From Pseudomonadota bacterium (lineage in GTDB: Bacteria; Pseudomonadota; Gammaproteobacteria; Burkholderiales; Gallionellaceae): a stretch of 16,980 nucleotides of DNA. The stretch lies in contig JAJZUH010000024.1 in assembly GCA_021847165.1 (NCBI GenBank), positions 1 to 16,980 on the forward strand, read 5' to 3'. Positions 8,355-16,917 of the stretch are shown here, piece by piece (positions within the stretch are counted from its first letter, which is position 1; every line of letters begins with the position of its first letter). A program made the translations under genes and the position numbers. Below the pieces are notes generated by a model. It saw nothing but the letters and a program-made list of their open reading frames with translations. It had not been told where the DNA came from and ran no database searches.

Positions 8355-10124
8355 GTGGCAACCACCGGCCAGATCGCACTCGAAGTCAACGACATTTCCA
8401 GGTCGTTCCGCGCCGGTGCGCGGCAGGTGCAGGCATTGCAGCAGGTCAGCTTCCGCGTCCGCCATGGCCTGGTGACCGGCCTGGTCGGCCCCGATGCCGC
8501 GGGGAAGACCACGCTGATGCGCCTCGCCGCCGGACTGCTGCTGCCGGATGCAGGCAACATCAGCGTGCTCGGCCTGGATGCCGCCACCCAATCGCTGCAG
8601 GTGCAGGGCGCGATCGGCTACATGCCGCAGCGCTTCGGCCTGTACGAAGACCTTACCGTGCAGGAGAACCTCGACCTCTATGCCGACCTGCAGGGCGTAC
8701 CCGCAACGGCGCGCGCGGCACGCTATGCCGAACTGATGCGCATGGCCGGACTTGAACCCTTCACCCGGCGCCTGGCGGGACGGCTTTCCGGCGGCATGAA
8801 ACAGAAGCTGGGCCTCGCCTGCGCGCTGGTGCGCCAGCCCGCGCTGCTGCTGCTGGACGAACCGACGGTCGGCGTGGACCCGCTGTCGCGGCGCGAGCTG
8901 TGGGACATCGTGTACCGCCTGGTGCGCGAACACGGCACCAGCGTGCTGCTCAGCACCTCCTATCTGGACGAAGCGGAACGCTGCGACGAAGTCGTGCTGC
9001 TGCACGAAGGCCGCCTGCTGGCGCAGGGTACGCCCGGCGAGTTGCGCGACAGCATGCGCGGCCGCACCTACGAGGTCGGCACGGCAAACGCCGACAAGCG
9101 CACGCTGCTGGCCCGGCTGGCGCGGACGCCGGGCGTGCTGGACAGCCTGATCCAGGGCGATCGCATCCGCGTGGTGATGCAGGATGCCGCCCCGACCGGC
9201 CTCGACCGGCTGCTGCCCGAGGCTGGCGGCATTGCACTGAAGCCGACAGCACCGCGGTTCGAGGACAGCTTCGTCGCGCTGCTCAAGGCGAACGGCGGCA
9301 ACGATATCGCGCCGTCCCCGCCGGCCGAAACGCCCGCATCCCATACCGCCGCAACGCACCCGGGCCAGCCCGTCATCGAGGTGAGCAAGCTGCAGCGCCG
9401 CTTCGGCGACTTCTACGCGGTGAACAACCTCGACTTCTCGGTCGCCCGCGGCGAGGTGTTCGGCCTGCTCGGCGCCAACGGCGCGGGCAAATCGACCACC
9501 TTCCGCATGCTGTGCGGGCTGCTGCCGCCCAGCGGCGGCACGCTGCGCGTGGCCGGTGCCGACCTGCGCCATGCCGCCGCCGAAGCGCGGGCGCGCATCG
9601 GCTACATGTCGCAGAAATTTTCGCTGTACGGCAATCTCAGCGTGGCGGAAAACCTGCGTTTCTTCGGCAGCATCTACGGCCTGTCCGGGCAAAAAATCAG
9701 GCAGCGCATCGACTGGGCATTGCAGGAGTTCGAACTGTCCCCCCTCGCCGAATTCACCAGCGGCGACCTGTCGCTCGGCTACAAACAACGTCTGGCGCTT
9801 GCGTGCGCATTGATGCACGAACCCGACATCCTCTTTCTCGACGAGCCCACCTCCGGCGTCGACCCGCTGGCGCGGCGCGAATTCTGGTCGCGCATCAACG
9901 CGCTGGCCGGCCGGGGGGTGACCGTGATGGTCACCACGCATTTCATGGAAGAAGCGGAATACTGCGACCGGCTCGCCATCATGGCGGCGGGCGAAATCCT
10001 GACCATGGGGACGCCGGGCAGCATCAAGGACCAGGCACGCAGCGAGGCGCAGCCAGAACCCACGATGGAAGACGCGTTCGTCGCGCTGATCCTGGCGCAC
10101 GAACAAAACGAGGAGAAGCCATGA
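8355..10124 (+). CDS. ybhF: YbhF-like ABC exporter ATPase with two fused nucleotide-binding domains
   Basis: This 589-residue cytoplasmic protein holds two ABC ATPase domains joined by a linker (about 315-340). Domain 1: Walker A GPDAAGKTT (45-53), signature LSGGM (144-148), Walker B with D168/E169. Domain 2: Walker A GANGAGKST (373-381), signature LSLGY (472-476), Walker B with D496/E497, and the switch histidine H529 in TTHFMEEAE. In domain 1 the switch position reads STSYLDEAE, with no histidine. One composite ATP site should therefore be fully active and the other weakened. It powers the permeases YbhS and YbhR. The start is GTG at 8355, seven bases after the previous stop, giving MATTGQIALEVND; no strong ribosome site is seen, which fits translational coupling. 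Its end overlaps the next gene as ATGA. Confidence 0.95.
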   Translation: MATTGQIALEVNDISRSFRAGARQVQALQQVSFRVRHGLVTGLVGPDAAGKTTLMRLAAGLLLPDAGNISVLGLDAATQSLQVQGAIGYMPQRFGLYEDLTVQENLDLYADLQGVPATARAARYAELMRMAGLEPFTRRLAGRLSGGMKQKLGLACALVRQPALLLLDEPTVGVDPLSRRELWDIVYRLVREHGTSVLLSTSYLDEAERCDEVVLLHEGRLLAQGTPGELRDSMRGRTYEVGTANADKRTLLARLARTPGVLDSLIQGDRIRVVMQDAAPTGLDRLLPEAGGIALKPTAPRFEDSFVALLKANGGNDIAPSPPAETPASHTAATHPGQPVIEVSKLQRRFGDFYAVNNLDFSVARGEVFGLLGANGAGKSTTFRMLCGLLPPSGGTLRVAGADLRHAAAEARARIGYMSQKFSLYGNLSVAENLRFFGSIYGLSGQKIRQRIDWALQEFELSPLAEFTSGDLSLGYKQRLALACALMHEPDILFLDEPTSGVDPLARREFWSRINALAGRGVTVMVTTHFMEEAEYCDRLAIMAAGEILTMGTPGSIKDQARSEAQPEPTMEDAFVALILAHEQNEEKP

Positions 10125-11239
10125 GTAGCGGCATGCGGCTGCGCGGGCTGATGCGCAAGGAATTCCTGCAGATCGTGCGCGACCCCAGCAGCATCGCGAT
10201 CGCGTTCCTGATGCCGATCTTCCTGCTGCTGCTGTTCGGCTACGGCGTGTCGCTGGACTCCGAACACATCCCGCTGGCGCTGGTCGTGGAGCAGCCGGGG
10301 GCGGATACGGCGGACTTCTCCGCCGCATTGCACCAGTCGCGCTACTTCGACACCCGCCTGTATGACAACGCCGGCGCCGCGCAGGAAGCGATGATGGCCG
10401 GGCGCGTGAATGCCATCGTGGTGTTGCGCGCCGATTTCGCGAAGCAGCTGCGCCAGCCCGACGGCGCGCCGATCCAGCTGATCGTCAACGGCGTGGATGC
10501 GAACACCGCGCGCATCGTTTCCGGCTATGTGCAGGGGGCGTGGGGGAAATGGCTGGAGCACTATGCGTTGCAGCGCGGACTGACGCCCGACGTGCCGGTC
10601 CGGCTGGAGCAGCGCGTGTGGTTCAACGGCGAGCTGCGCAGCCGCAACTTCCTGGTGCCGGGACTGGTCGCCATCATCATGACGCTGATCGGCGCCCTGC
10701 TCACCGCGATGGTGATGTCGCGCGAATGGGAGCGTGGCACGATGGAGGCCTTGCTGGTCACGCCGCTGTCGATGAGCGAAGTGATCGTCGGCAAATTGCT
10801 GCCTTATTTCATCCTCGGGCTGGGCGGACTGGTGCTGGCGGTGAGCATGGCGCTGTTCCTGTTCGGGGTGCCCTTGCGCGGCTCGCTGTGGGTGCTGTTC
10901 GCGGCGTCGGCACTGTTCCTCGTCACCGCACTGGGCATGGGCCTGCTGATCTCCACCGTGGCGCGCAGCCAGTTCGTTGCCGGGCTGGTGGCGCTGGTCG
11001 CCACCTTCCTGCCCGCGTTCCTGCTGTCCGGTTTCATCTTCGACATCGGCAGCATGCCTCCCGTGGTGCAGGTCATCACCCACCTGATCGCCGCGCGTTA
11101 CTACGTGGCGATCCTGCAGACCGTCTTCCTCGCCGGCGACGTGTGGAGCGTCATCCTGCCGAACGCGCTGGGACTGCTCATCCTCGCCGCGGTCTTTCTC
11201 GGCCTGACCTGGCGCAATGCGCGCAAGCGGCTGGAGTAG
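10121..11239 (+). CDS. ybhS: ABC-2 type permease YbhS
   Basis: The 372-residue inner-membrane protein has the ABC-2 exporter layout: a cytosolic N-terminus with the connecting-helix type sequence RKEFLQIVRDPSS, a first membrane helix (about 24-42), a large periplasmic domain (about 45-180), then five more helices. The typical coupling block NFLVPGLVAIIMTLIGA and REWERGTMEALLVTPLSMSE follows the periplasmic part, and the last helices end in a basic tail. It should pair with YbhR, encoded next to it, to form the channel driven by the YbhF ATPase. The length is close to E. coli YbhS (about 377). The start overlaps the ybhF stop by ATGA and has an AGGAG ribosome site. An upstream extension is open in the same frame but lies wholly inside ybhF, so this start is preferred. 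Confidence 0.93.
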   Translation: MSSGMRLRGLMRKEFLQIVRDPSSIAIAFLMPIFLLLLFGYGVSLDSEHIPLALVVEQPGADTADFSAALHQSRYFDTRLYDNAGAAQEAMMAGRVNAIVVLRADFAKQLRQPDGAPIQLIVNGVDANTARIVSGYVQGAWGKWLEHYALQRGLTPDVPVRLEQRVWFNGELRSRNFLVPGLVAIIMTLIGALLTAMVMSREWERGTMEALLVTPLSMSEVIVGKLLPYFILGLGGLVLAVSMALFLFGVPLRGSLWVLFAASALFLVTALGMGLLISTVARSQFVAGLVALVATFLPAFLLSGFIFDIGSMPPVVQVITHLIAARYYVAILQTVFLAGDVWSVILPNALGLLILAAVFLGLTWRNARKRLE

Positions 11240-11241
11240 CC

Positions 11242-12351
11242 ATGCCCGGACGGATACTCGCGCTGATGATCAAGGAATTCCTGACGCTGCTGAAGGACAA
11301 GCGCAGCCGGCTGGTGCTGATCGTGCCGCCGCTGATCCAGCTGGTGGTGTTCGGCTATGCCGCGACGTTCGACCTGAAGAACGTCCCGTTCGCCGTTTAC
11401 AACGAAGACCGCGGCGCCGCCGCGCGCGAACTGCTGGCGACCTTCGACGGCTCGCCCAGCTTCACCCGGGTGGCGCAGGTCGACCATGAACAGCAGATCG
11501 CCCCGCTGGTCGACGGCAAGCAGGTGCTGATGGTGGTGCATGTCGGCCCGCATTTCAGCGCAGACCTGCAGGCCGGGCGGACGGCCGAACTGCAGGTCAT
11601 CGTGGACGGCCGCAATTCCAACACCGCCATGCTGGCCATCAACGACGTGAGCGTCATGGTCGACCGCTTCAACCGCGACTGGGCTGCCGACCATGGCGGC
11701 AGCGTGCCGCCGTCGCACATCGAGACGCGCGCCTGGTTCAATCCCAATCTGGAGAGCCGCTGGTTCTTCCTGCCCGGCATCGTCGGCATCCTCACCCTGC
11801 TGGTGACCATGCTGGTCACCGCGCTGTCGGTCGCGCGCGAACGCGAGCAGGGCACGTTCGACCAATTGCTGGTCACGCCATTGCGCCCGGTGGAGATACT
11901 GATCGGCAAGACGCTGCCGGGATTCATCATCGGGATGGCGGAATCCAGCCTGATCGTGCTGGCCGCGGTGTTCTGGTTCAAGGTGCCACTGCTGGGCAGC
12001 CTGCTCACGCTGTATGCCGGCATCGCGCTGTTCCTGCTTTCCGGGGTCGGCGTGGGCCTGATGATCTCTTCGCTTGCGCTCACCCAGCAGCAGGGATTGC
12101 TGGGTGCCTTCATCTTCATGGTGCCTGCCATCATCCTGTCCGGCTTCGCCACCCCGATCAGGAACATGCCCGCGCTGGTGCAGACCATCACCCTGCTCGA
12201 CCCCATGCGCTATTTCCTCGTCGTGCTGCGCGGCGTGTTCCTGGAAGGCTTGCCGTTCGAGCTGCTGCTGCCCCAGTTCTGGCCGATGGCGCTGATCGGC
12301 CTCGCCTCCTTCGTCGTCGCCGGCTGGCTGTTCCGCCACCGCATGTACTGA
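11242..12351 (+). CDS. ybhR: ABC-2 type permease YbhR
   Basis: This 369-residue protein is the second half of the exporter channel and a paralogue of the gene before it. It shows one N-terminal membrane helix (about 24-42), a periplasmic domain (about 45-170), and a C-terminal set of helices with the ABC-2 block FFLPGIVGILTLLVTMLVTA and AREREQGTFDQLLVTPLRPVE. Near the end LDPMRYFLVVLRGVFLEG matches E. coli YbhR as I remember it, and the length fits (about 368). It starts two bases after the ybhS stop. It is the last gene of the exporter unit: 49 bases follow before the next gene, and I see no clear terminator hairpin there. In E. coli the matching pump has been linked to drug and cation efflux; the substrate here is unknown. 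Confidence 0.93.
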   Translation: MPGRILALMIKEFLTLLKDKRSRLVLIVPPLIQLVVFGYAATFDLKNVPFAVYNEDRGAAARELLATFDGSPSFTRVAQVDHEQQIAPLVDGKQVLMVVHVGPHFSADLQAGRTAELQVIVDGRNSNTAMLAINDVSVMVDRFNRDWAADHGGSVPPSHIETRAWFNPNLESRWFFLPGIVGILTLLVTMLVTALSVAREREQGTFDQLLVTPLRPVEILIGKTLPGFIIGMAESSLIVLAAVFWFKVPLLGSLLTLYAGIALFLLSGVGVGLMISSLALTQQQGLLGAFIFMVPAIILSGFATPIRNMPALVQTITLLDPMRYFLVVLRGVFLEGLPFELLLPQFWPMALIGLASFVVAGWLFRHRMY

Positions 12352-12400
12352 TCCATAATGAGATAAATCCCTTGACCCGACCTCTCCCGTCATCCCGCCG

Positions 12401-12820
12401 ATGGACACCCTGAATGCCCTCCTCAGCAGCGACCTCAGTTTGTGGGGACTGTTCGTCAGCAGCTTCCTCGCCGCCACGCTGCTGCCGGGCGGTTCCGAGG
12501 CCGTGCTGTTCGGCGTGCTGAAGCTCCACCCGGAACTGTTCTGGCCCGCGCTGTTGCTCGGCACGCTCGGCAACACGCTGGGCGGCATGGTGACCTTCGG
12601 CATGGGCTGGATGCTGCCGCAGACGCAGCAGCTCAAGCATGTGGAGAAAGTGCGGCGGTACGGCACCCCCGCGCTGGTGCTGGCCTGGGTGCCGCTGATC
12701 GGCGATGCGCTGTGCCTCGCCGCCGGCTGGCTGCGCCTGAACGGATGGCAGGCCGCGCTGTTCATCGCCATCGGAAAATTCGCGCGCTACTGGGTGGTCG
12801 CCGCCTTCACCCAGATTTGA
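12401..12820 (+). CDS. YqaA-like small inner-membrane protein (SNARE-associated/DedA-type fold)
   Basis: The 139-residue product is strongly hydrophobic with about four membrane stretches. It resembles YqaA-type proteins, short relatives of the DedA/VTT family: the N-terminal FVSSFLAATLLPGGSEAVLF and the middle GTLGNTLGGMVTFGMGW are the recognisable blocks, followed by RRYGTPALVLAWVPLIGDALCLAAGWLRL. DedA-type proteins are tied to lipid handling and membrane homeostasis; no specific function can be given for this one. It lies 49 bases after ybhR on the same strand and could be read through from the exporter unit. No clear Shine-Dalgarno sequence precedes the ATG. Confidence 0.85.
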   Translation: MDTLNALLSSDLSLWGLFVSSFLAATLLPGGSEAVLFGVLKLHPELFWPALLLGTLGNTLGGMVTFGMGWMLPQTQQLKHVEKVRRYGTPALVLAWVPLIGDALCLAAGWLRLNGWQAALFIAIGKFARYWVVAAFTQI

Positions 12821-12849
12821 CCCTGCCTGCATGTCCAGAATGCCCGATA

Positions 12850-12878
12850 TTGCATCCACCCCCGCTACCGACTACATT
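12850..12878 (+). promoter_or_regulatory. Candidate sigma-70 promoter for the GGDEF-EAL gene
   Basis: TTGCAT (12850-12855) and TACATT (12873-12878) are separated by exactly 17 bases and end 29 bases before the start codon. The hexamers match consensus at three and four of six positions, so this is only a modest candidate, supported mainly by spacing and position in the 87-base gap. Confidence 0.3.
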
Positions 12879-12907
12879 GCCTGCTCGGCAACCAGAATCC
12901 CCGTTCG

Positions 12908-15900
12908 ATGAATAAACACCTGACCCCCGCCGGCATCGCCCTGCTCTACGGGATACTTGCCGCCCTGTGGATCTTCGCATCCGACAAGCTGCTGGCGCTG
13001 TTCCTGCCCGAGCATGCACTGGCGCTATGGATCAACCTGTTCACCAGCCTGGTGTTTATCGCCGCCACGGCGCTGCTGCTGTTTCTGCTGATGCGCAAAC
13101 TGCTCCGGCAAGCGACGGACAAGGACAGGCAGCTCAAGCTGTTCTACGACCTGCCCTTCATCGGCATGGCCATCAGTTCGCCGGACAGCAAGGCATGGCT
13201 GTATGCGAACGAGCGCCTGTGCGACATGCTGGGCTACACCCGCGACGAACTGCAGCAGACCACCTGGGCCGACATCACCCACCCCGACGATCTGGACAAC
13301 AACGTTGCGCAATTCGAGCGCATGAAGGCGGGCGAGATCGACGGCTTTACCCTGGAAAAGCGCTTCATCCGCAAGGACGGCAGCCCCATCACCGTCAATC
13401 TCAACGTCAAATGCACACGCGGCGCCGACGGCAAGGCCGACCATATCGTCGCGCTGGTCGACGACATCACCCAGCGCAAGCGCGCGGAGCTGGCATTGCG
13501 CAAGAGCGAAGCGACCTATCGCTCGCTGTTCGACAACATGCTGAACGGCGTCGCCCACTACCGCATGATCTTCCGCGACGGCGTCCCCGTGGATTACGAA
13601 TTCATCGCCGTCAACCCGGCCTTCGAGCAGACCACGGGCCTGCGCGACGTCATCGGCAAGAAGGTGAGCGAGATCATCCCCGGCTATGCCGAAGCCAACC
13701 CGGATTCGCTGCAGGTGTTCGGCAAGGTTGCCCGGACCGGGGAGGCAACCCGCTGGGAGCACTATCTGGCCGCACTGGACAAGTGGTTCTCCTTCTCCAT
13801 CTACAGCCCGGCAGCGGGCGAATTCGTGGTCGTGAACGACGACATCACCGAGCGCAAGCGCGCAGAGGCGGCGCTGCGCGAAAGCGAGGAGCGCTTCCGC
13901 AACATCTTCAACAGTGCCGTCGATGGCATCCTGCTTGCGGATGCGACGACCAGGAAATTCGTCATGAGCAATCCGGCGATCCAGCACATGCTGGGTTACA
14001 GTGCCGAAGAGTTGCTCCAGCTCGGGTTGGAAAACATCCATCCGGCGGAGGTGCTACCCGAAGTCCAGAACGACTTCGAGCGCCGCCTGGCCGGAGAACA
14101 GCGCCCCACCCACAATGTGTTGGTGAAGCGCAAGGACGGGTCGGTGTTCTACGCCGACATCAGCGTCTCCTCCATCACGATCGACGGCAAGCTGTGCCTG
14201 ATCGGCATGTTCCGCGACATCACCCAGCGCAAGCAGGACGAGAATGCCCTGCGCCAGGCTGCGACGGTGTTCCAGAGCAGCCACAACGGCATCATCGTCA
14301 CCGACCTGCAAGGGAATATCCTGGCAGTCAACGAGTCCTTCGTGAAACACACCGGTTATGCCGAATCCGAACTGCTGGGCCAGAATCCGCGCATCCTTCA
14401 TTCGGGCCGCCAGGGCAGGGATTTCTACAGGAAGATGTGGGCCAATATCGAGGACATCGGCTTCTGGCAGGGGGAAGTGTGGAACCGGCGCAAGAACGGC
14501 GAACTCTATCCCACGTGGCTGGCCATCAGCGTGGTGCGCGACGACCAGGGAAAGGCGACGAACTACGTGGGCATCTCTTCCGACCTCAGCCAGCTCAAGC
14601 AGTCCGAGGCGGAACGCGAACACCTGGCGCATTTCGATCCGCTCACCGACCTGCCCAATCGCCTGCTGCTGCAGTCGCATCTGGATCACGCGCTGGCGCA
14701 TGCGCAGCGGCACCGCACCCAGCTTGGCGTGCTGTACCTCGACCTCGATCGCTTCAAGAACATCAACGACAGCATGGGCTACCTGATCGGCGACGAGGTG
14801 CTGGTCAAACTGACCGAGCGCCTGACCATGCACATGCGCAGCGAGGACATGCTGGCCCGGCTGGGCGGCGACGAATTCCTGCTGGTGCTGGAGCAAATCG
14901 GCAGCCCGGAGGACACGGCCGTCGTGGCCAGATCGCTGCTCGAGCAGCTGTCGCAACCGTTCGTGCTGCCCAGCGGGCAGGAAATCTACATCGGCGCCAG
15001 CATCGGCATCAGCATCTTCCCCAATGACGGCAACAGCGCCGAGCAGATGATCCAGCATGCCGATGCCGCCATGCACCAGGCCAAGAGGCAGGGACGCAAC
15101 ACCTACCGCTTTTATACCGACGCGCTCACGCGCGCCGCCGGCGAACACCTGGAACTGGAGAACCGGCTGCGCCATGCGATCGGGGCGAACCAGTTGCGCG
15201 TGTATTACCAGCCGCAGGTGGACATCGCCAGCGGCCATATCGTCGGCGCGGAAGCGCTGGTGCGCTGGCAGGATCCGGAGCGCGGCCTGATCCAGCCGGT
15301 GAATTTCATCCAGCTGGCGGAAGAGACCGGCCTGATCGGCGCCATCGGCGAATGGGTGCTGCGGGAAACCTGCCGGCAGGGTGCGCACTGGATCGAAGCC
15401 GGCCTGCCGTTCCTGACGCTGGCGGTGAATCTCTCGCCGCACCAGTTCATGCGCGGCAGCATCGCGGAGCTGGTGTCGAGGGTGCTGGCCGAGACCGGCT
15501 TCCCGGCCGACCGCCTGGAACTGGAACTGACCGAGAGCGCACTGATGGAACAGGAAGAGGATGCCGTCAAGATGCTGCACCTGCTGCGCGCGCAGGACAT
15601 CCGCCTGGCGATCGACGACTTCGGCACGGGCTATTCCTCGCTCGCCTACCTCAAGCGTTTCCCGCTCGACATCCTGAAGATCGACAAGAGTTTCGTCGAC
15701 GACATCCCGTTCCACCAGGACGACATGGAGATCGCCGCCACCATCATCGCGATGGGGCATACGCTGGGCTTCAAGGTATTGGCCGAGGGCGTCGAGACCG
15801 CCGAGCAGCTGGGCTTTCTGCAGGCAAAAGGCTGCGACCTGTACCAGGGCTATCTCGCCAGCCCGCCCGTGCCTGCCGCCGAGTTCGAGAAACTGCTCAG

Positions 15901-15910
15901 GAAAAAATAA
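12908..15910 (+). CDS. Membrane-anchored PAS(4)-GGDEF-EAL cyclic-di-GMP turnover protein
   Basis: This 1000-residue protein makes and/or breaks cyclic-di-GMP in response to sensed signals. Two membrane helices (about 8-32 and 38-62) with almost no periplasmic loop anchor it. Then come four PAS modules (about 75-190, 200-315, 325-442, 450-565; three end in a D-I-T-x-R-K PAC tail), a GGDEF domain (about 570-735) and an EAL domain (about 750-1000). The GGDEF motif is exact at 653-657, and a product-inhibition I-site R644-x-x-D647 lies five residues before it. The EAL side is also complete: EAL at 782-784, NLSPHQF, ELTES, DDFGTGYSSL and AEGVET. Both activities are therefore possible; which dominates cannot be read from sequence. 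It seems to be a single-gene unit between a small membrane protein and a hydrolase. No Shine-Dalgarno sequence is evident. Confidence 0.95.
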   Translation: MNKHLTPAGIALLYGILAALWIFASDKLLALFLPEHALALWINLFTSLVFIAATALLLFLLMRKLLRQATDKDRQLKLFYDLPFIGMAISSPDSKAWLYANERLCDMLGYTRDELQQTTWADITHPDDLDNNVAQFERMKAGEIDGFTLEKRFIRKDGSPITVNLNVKCTRGADGKADHIVALVDDITQRKRAELALRKSEATYRSLFDNMLNGVAHYRMIFRDGVPVDYEFIAVNPAFEQTTGLRDVIGKKVSEIIPGYAEANPDSLQVFGKVARTGEATRWEHYLAALDKWFSFSIYSPAAGEFVVVNDDITERKRAEAALRESEERFRNIFNSAVDGILLADATTRKFVMSNPAIQHMLGYSAEELLQLGLENIHPAEVLPEVQNDFERRLAGEQRPTHNVLVKRKDGSVFYADISVSSITIDGKLCLIGMFRDITQRKQDENALRQAATVFQSSHNGIIVTDLQGNILAVNESFVKHTGYAESELLGQNPRILHSGRQGRDFYRKMWANIEDIGFWQGEVWNRRKNGELYPTWLAISVVRDDQGKATNYVGISSDLSQLKQSEAEREHLAHFDPLTDLPNRLLLQSHLDHALAHAQRHRTQLGVLYLDLDRFKNINDSMGYLIGDEVLVKLTERLTMHMRSEDMLARLGGDEFLLVLEQIGSPEDTAVVARSLLEQLSQPFVLPSGQEIYIGASIGISIFPNDGNSAEQMIQHADAAMHQAKRQGRNTYRFYTDALTRAAGEHLELENRLRHAIGANQLRVYYQPQVDIASGHIVGAEALVRWQDPERGLIQPVNFIQLAEETGLIGAIGEWVLRETCRQGAHWIEAGLPFLTLAVNLSPHQFMRGSIAELVSRVLAETGFPADRLELELTESALMEQEEDAVKMLHLLRAQDIRLAIDDFGTGYSSLAYLKRFPLDILKIDKSFVDDIPFHQDDMEIAATIIAMGHTLGFKVLAEGVETAEQLGFLQAKGCDLYQGYLASPPVPAAEFEKLLRKK

Positions 15911-16131
15911 CACCGCTGCCAGCCTGCACTCGCCAGAGCTACCGTTCGTCGGTGCCACGCGATACGTCGGCGTGCTGCGCCCTGTGCTCGGATCCGCCGC
16001 CGCCAGCGTGTTTCAGCGTGATTATAAAATCTCCCGACCACGCGCCGCGTGTCGGGTGGCCGATTTGCATCAGAAGGTATTTATTACACAATGGTTTGCA
16101 TGAAACGATTGCAATGGCATCATAGCTACCC
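15911..16131. other. 221-base intergenic region, GC-rich then AT-rich
   Basis: No gene is visible here. The left part is GC-rich like the flanking genes. From about 16010 the composition drops, with ATTATAAAAT at 16021-16030, a hairpin at 16033-16056, and an AT-rich stretch to the next start codon. In that stretch TTTGCAT occurs twice (16064-16070 and 16095-16101, 31 bases apart, about three helix turns) and a perfect palindrome ATTGCAAT lies at 16108-16115. It probably holds the promoter and perhaps a regulator site for the hydrolase gene, but no convincing -35/-10 pair stands out. Confidence 0.5.
16033..16056 (-). terminator. GC-rich hairpin with T-rich tail on the minus strand
   Basis: CCCGAC-c-ACGC (16033-16043) pairs with GCGTGTCGGG (16047-16056) around a three-base loop and with one bulged C. 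On the minus strand it is followed within a few bases by ATTTTATAAT, which looks like a rho-independent terminator; on the plus strand no T-run follows. No minus-strand gene ends here, so it may stop antisense transcription, or it may be an mRNA structure upstream of the hydrolase gene. The structure is seen; the role is inferred. Confidence 0.3.
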
Positions 16132-16905
16132 ATGAGCACATTCAAAGTCATGCAGTTCAACATGCAGTTCGGGCAGATATGGGACGACTCCGGGACTGTG
16201 CAGGCGCCCATCGATCTCGATCTGACCATCGCGGAAATCCGGAGCTTTGACGCAGACATCATCATCCTGCAGGAAGTGGAGCATGCGCTGCCCGGCGGCG
16301 TGCAGCTCGACCCGCCCCCCAACTACACGCGCATGAAGGCCGCGCTCAAGGGTTACCACAGCTATTTCTCTTACCCCAAGGCCGATCCGCGCGAACTGCC
16401 TTTCGGCATCGGCCTGGCGATCTTCTCCAGAACGCCGCTGCGCGACATGTTCCGCCTGGAGCTGCCCTCGCCGCCGATCGAGTTCGAATTCGAAGGCGAA
16501 AAGACAACGCCCACCGACCGCCTGCTCATCGGCGCCAAGACCACGCTGTACGGGCATGAGGTGCAGCTGTTCAACACCCATCTGCTGGCCTACTTCATGC
16601 TCAACTCATCCAGCGAACAGCACCTGCAGCAACGCCAGCTCGTCGTCGAACAACTGCGCAGGACGCAGGGCCCCGCGCTGATCGGCGGAGACTTCAACGT
16701 CAGCAACCGCGATTCGCTGATCCACCAGTTCGCCGACGCCGGTTATCGATCCGTGCAGACCACCGAGGTCACCTGGCGCCACCGTCCGTTCGTGCTCGAC
16801 CACATCTTCCACAGCCGGCATCTGCGCCCGGTGAACTACACCGTGAAACCGACCAATGCGTCGGACCACCACATCCTGCTCGCCGAGTTCGAATTCACGG
16901 CATAG
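16132..16905 (+). CDS. Endonuclease/exonuclease/phosphatase (EEP) family hydrolase
   Basis: The 257-residue protein has the DNase I-like fold with its usual metal and catalytic residues in order: N10 in VMQFNMQFG, E48 in IIILQEVE, H150 in LFNTHLL, D187 and N189 in IGGDFN, D223-H224 in VLDHIFHS, and D245-H246 in ASDHHILLAEF. The family includes phosphodiesterases acting on nucleic acids, phosphoinositides and sphingolipids, so the fold gives metal-dependent phosphoester cleavage but not the substrate. There is no signal peptide or membrane segment, so a cytoplasmic location is likely. The start at 16132 gives the expected first strand right after MSTF; no ribosome site is obvious. It stands alone on the plus strand after a 221-base spacer and faces a convergent gene 12 bases beyond its stop. 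Confidence 0.9.
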   Translation: MSTFKVMQFNMQFGQIWDDSGTVQAPIDLDLTIAEIRSFDADIIILQEVEHALPGGVQLDPPPNYTRMKAALKGYHSYFSYPKADPRELPFGIGLAIFSRTPLRDMFRLELPSPPIEFEFEGEKTTPTDRLLIGAKTTLYGHEVQLFNTHLLAYFMLNSSSEQHLQQRQLVVEQLRRTQGPALIGGDFNVSNRDSLIHQFADAGYRSVQTTEVTWRHRPFVLDHIFHSRHLRPVNYTVKPTNASDHHILLAEFEFTA

Positions 16906-16917
16906 ACGCTGCTCGCC

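Noticed and set aside
8900..10120. Upstream extension of the ybhS reading frame
   Set aside because: It runs wholly inside ybhF in another frame with Arg-rich composition, while the ATG at 10121 has an AGGAG ribosome site and gives the normal permease length.
8295..10328. Long minus-strand open frame opposite ybhF
   Set aside because: The plus strand encodes a complete double ATPase with all motifs; the antisense frame has no family features.
12372..12377. TTGACC, a close match to a -35 hexamer, before the YqaA-like gene
   Set aside because: No -10 hexamer is found 16-18 bases downstream, and that position already overlaps the start codon.
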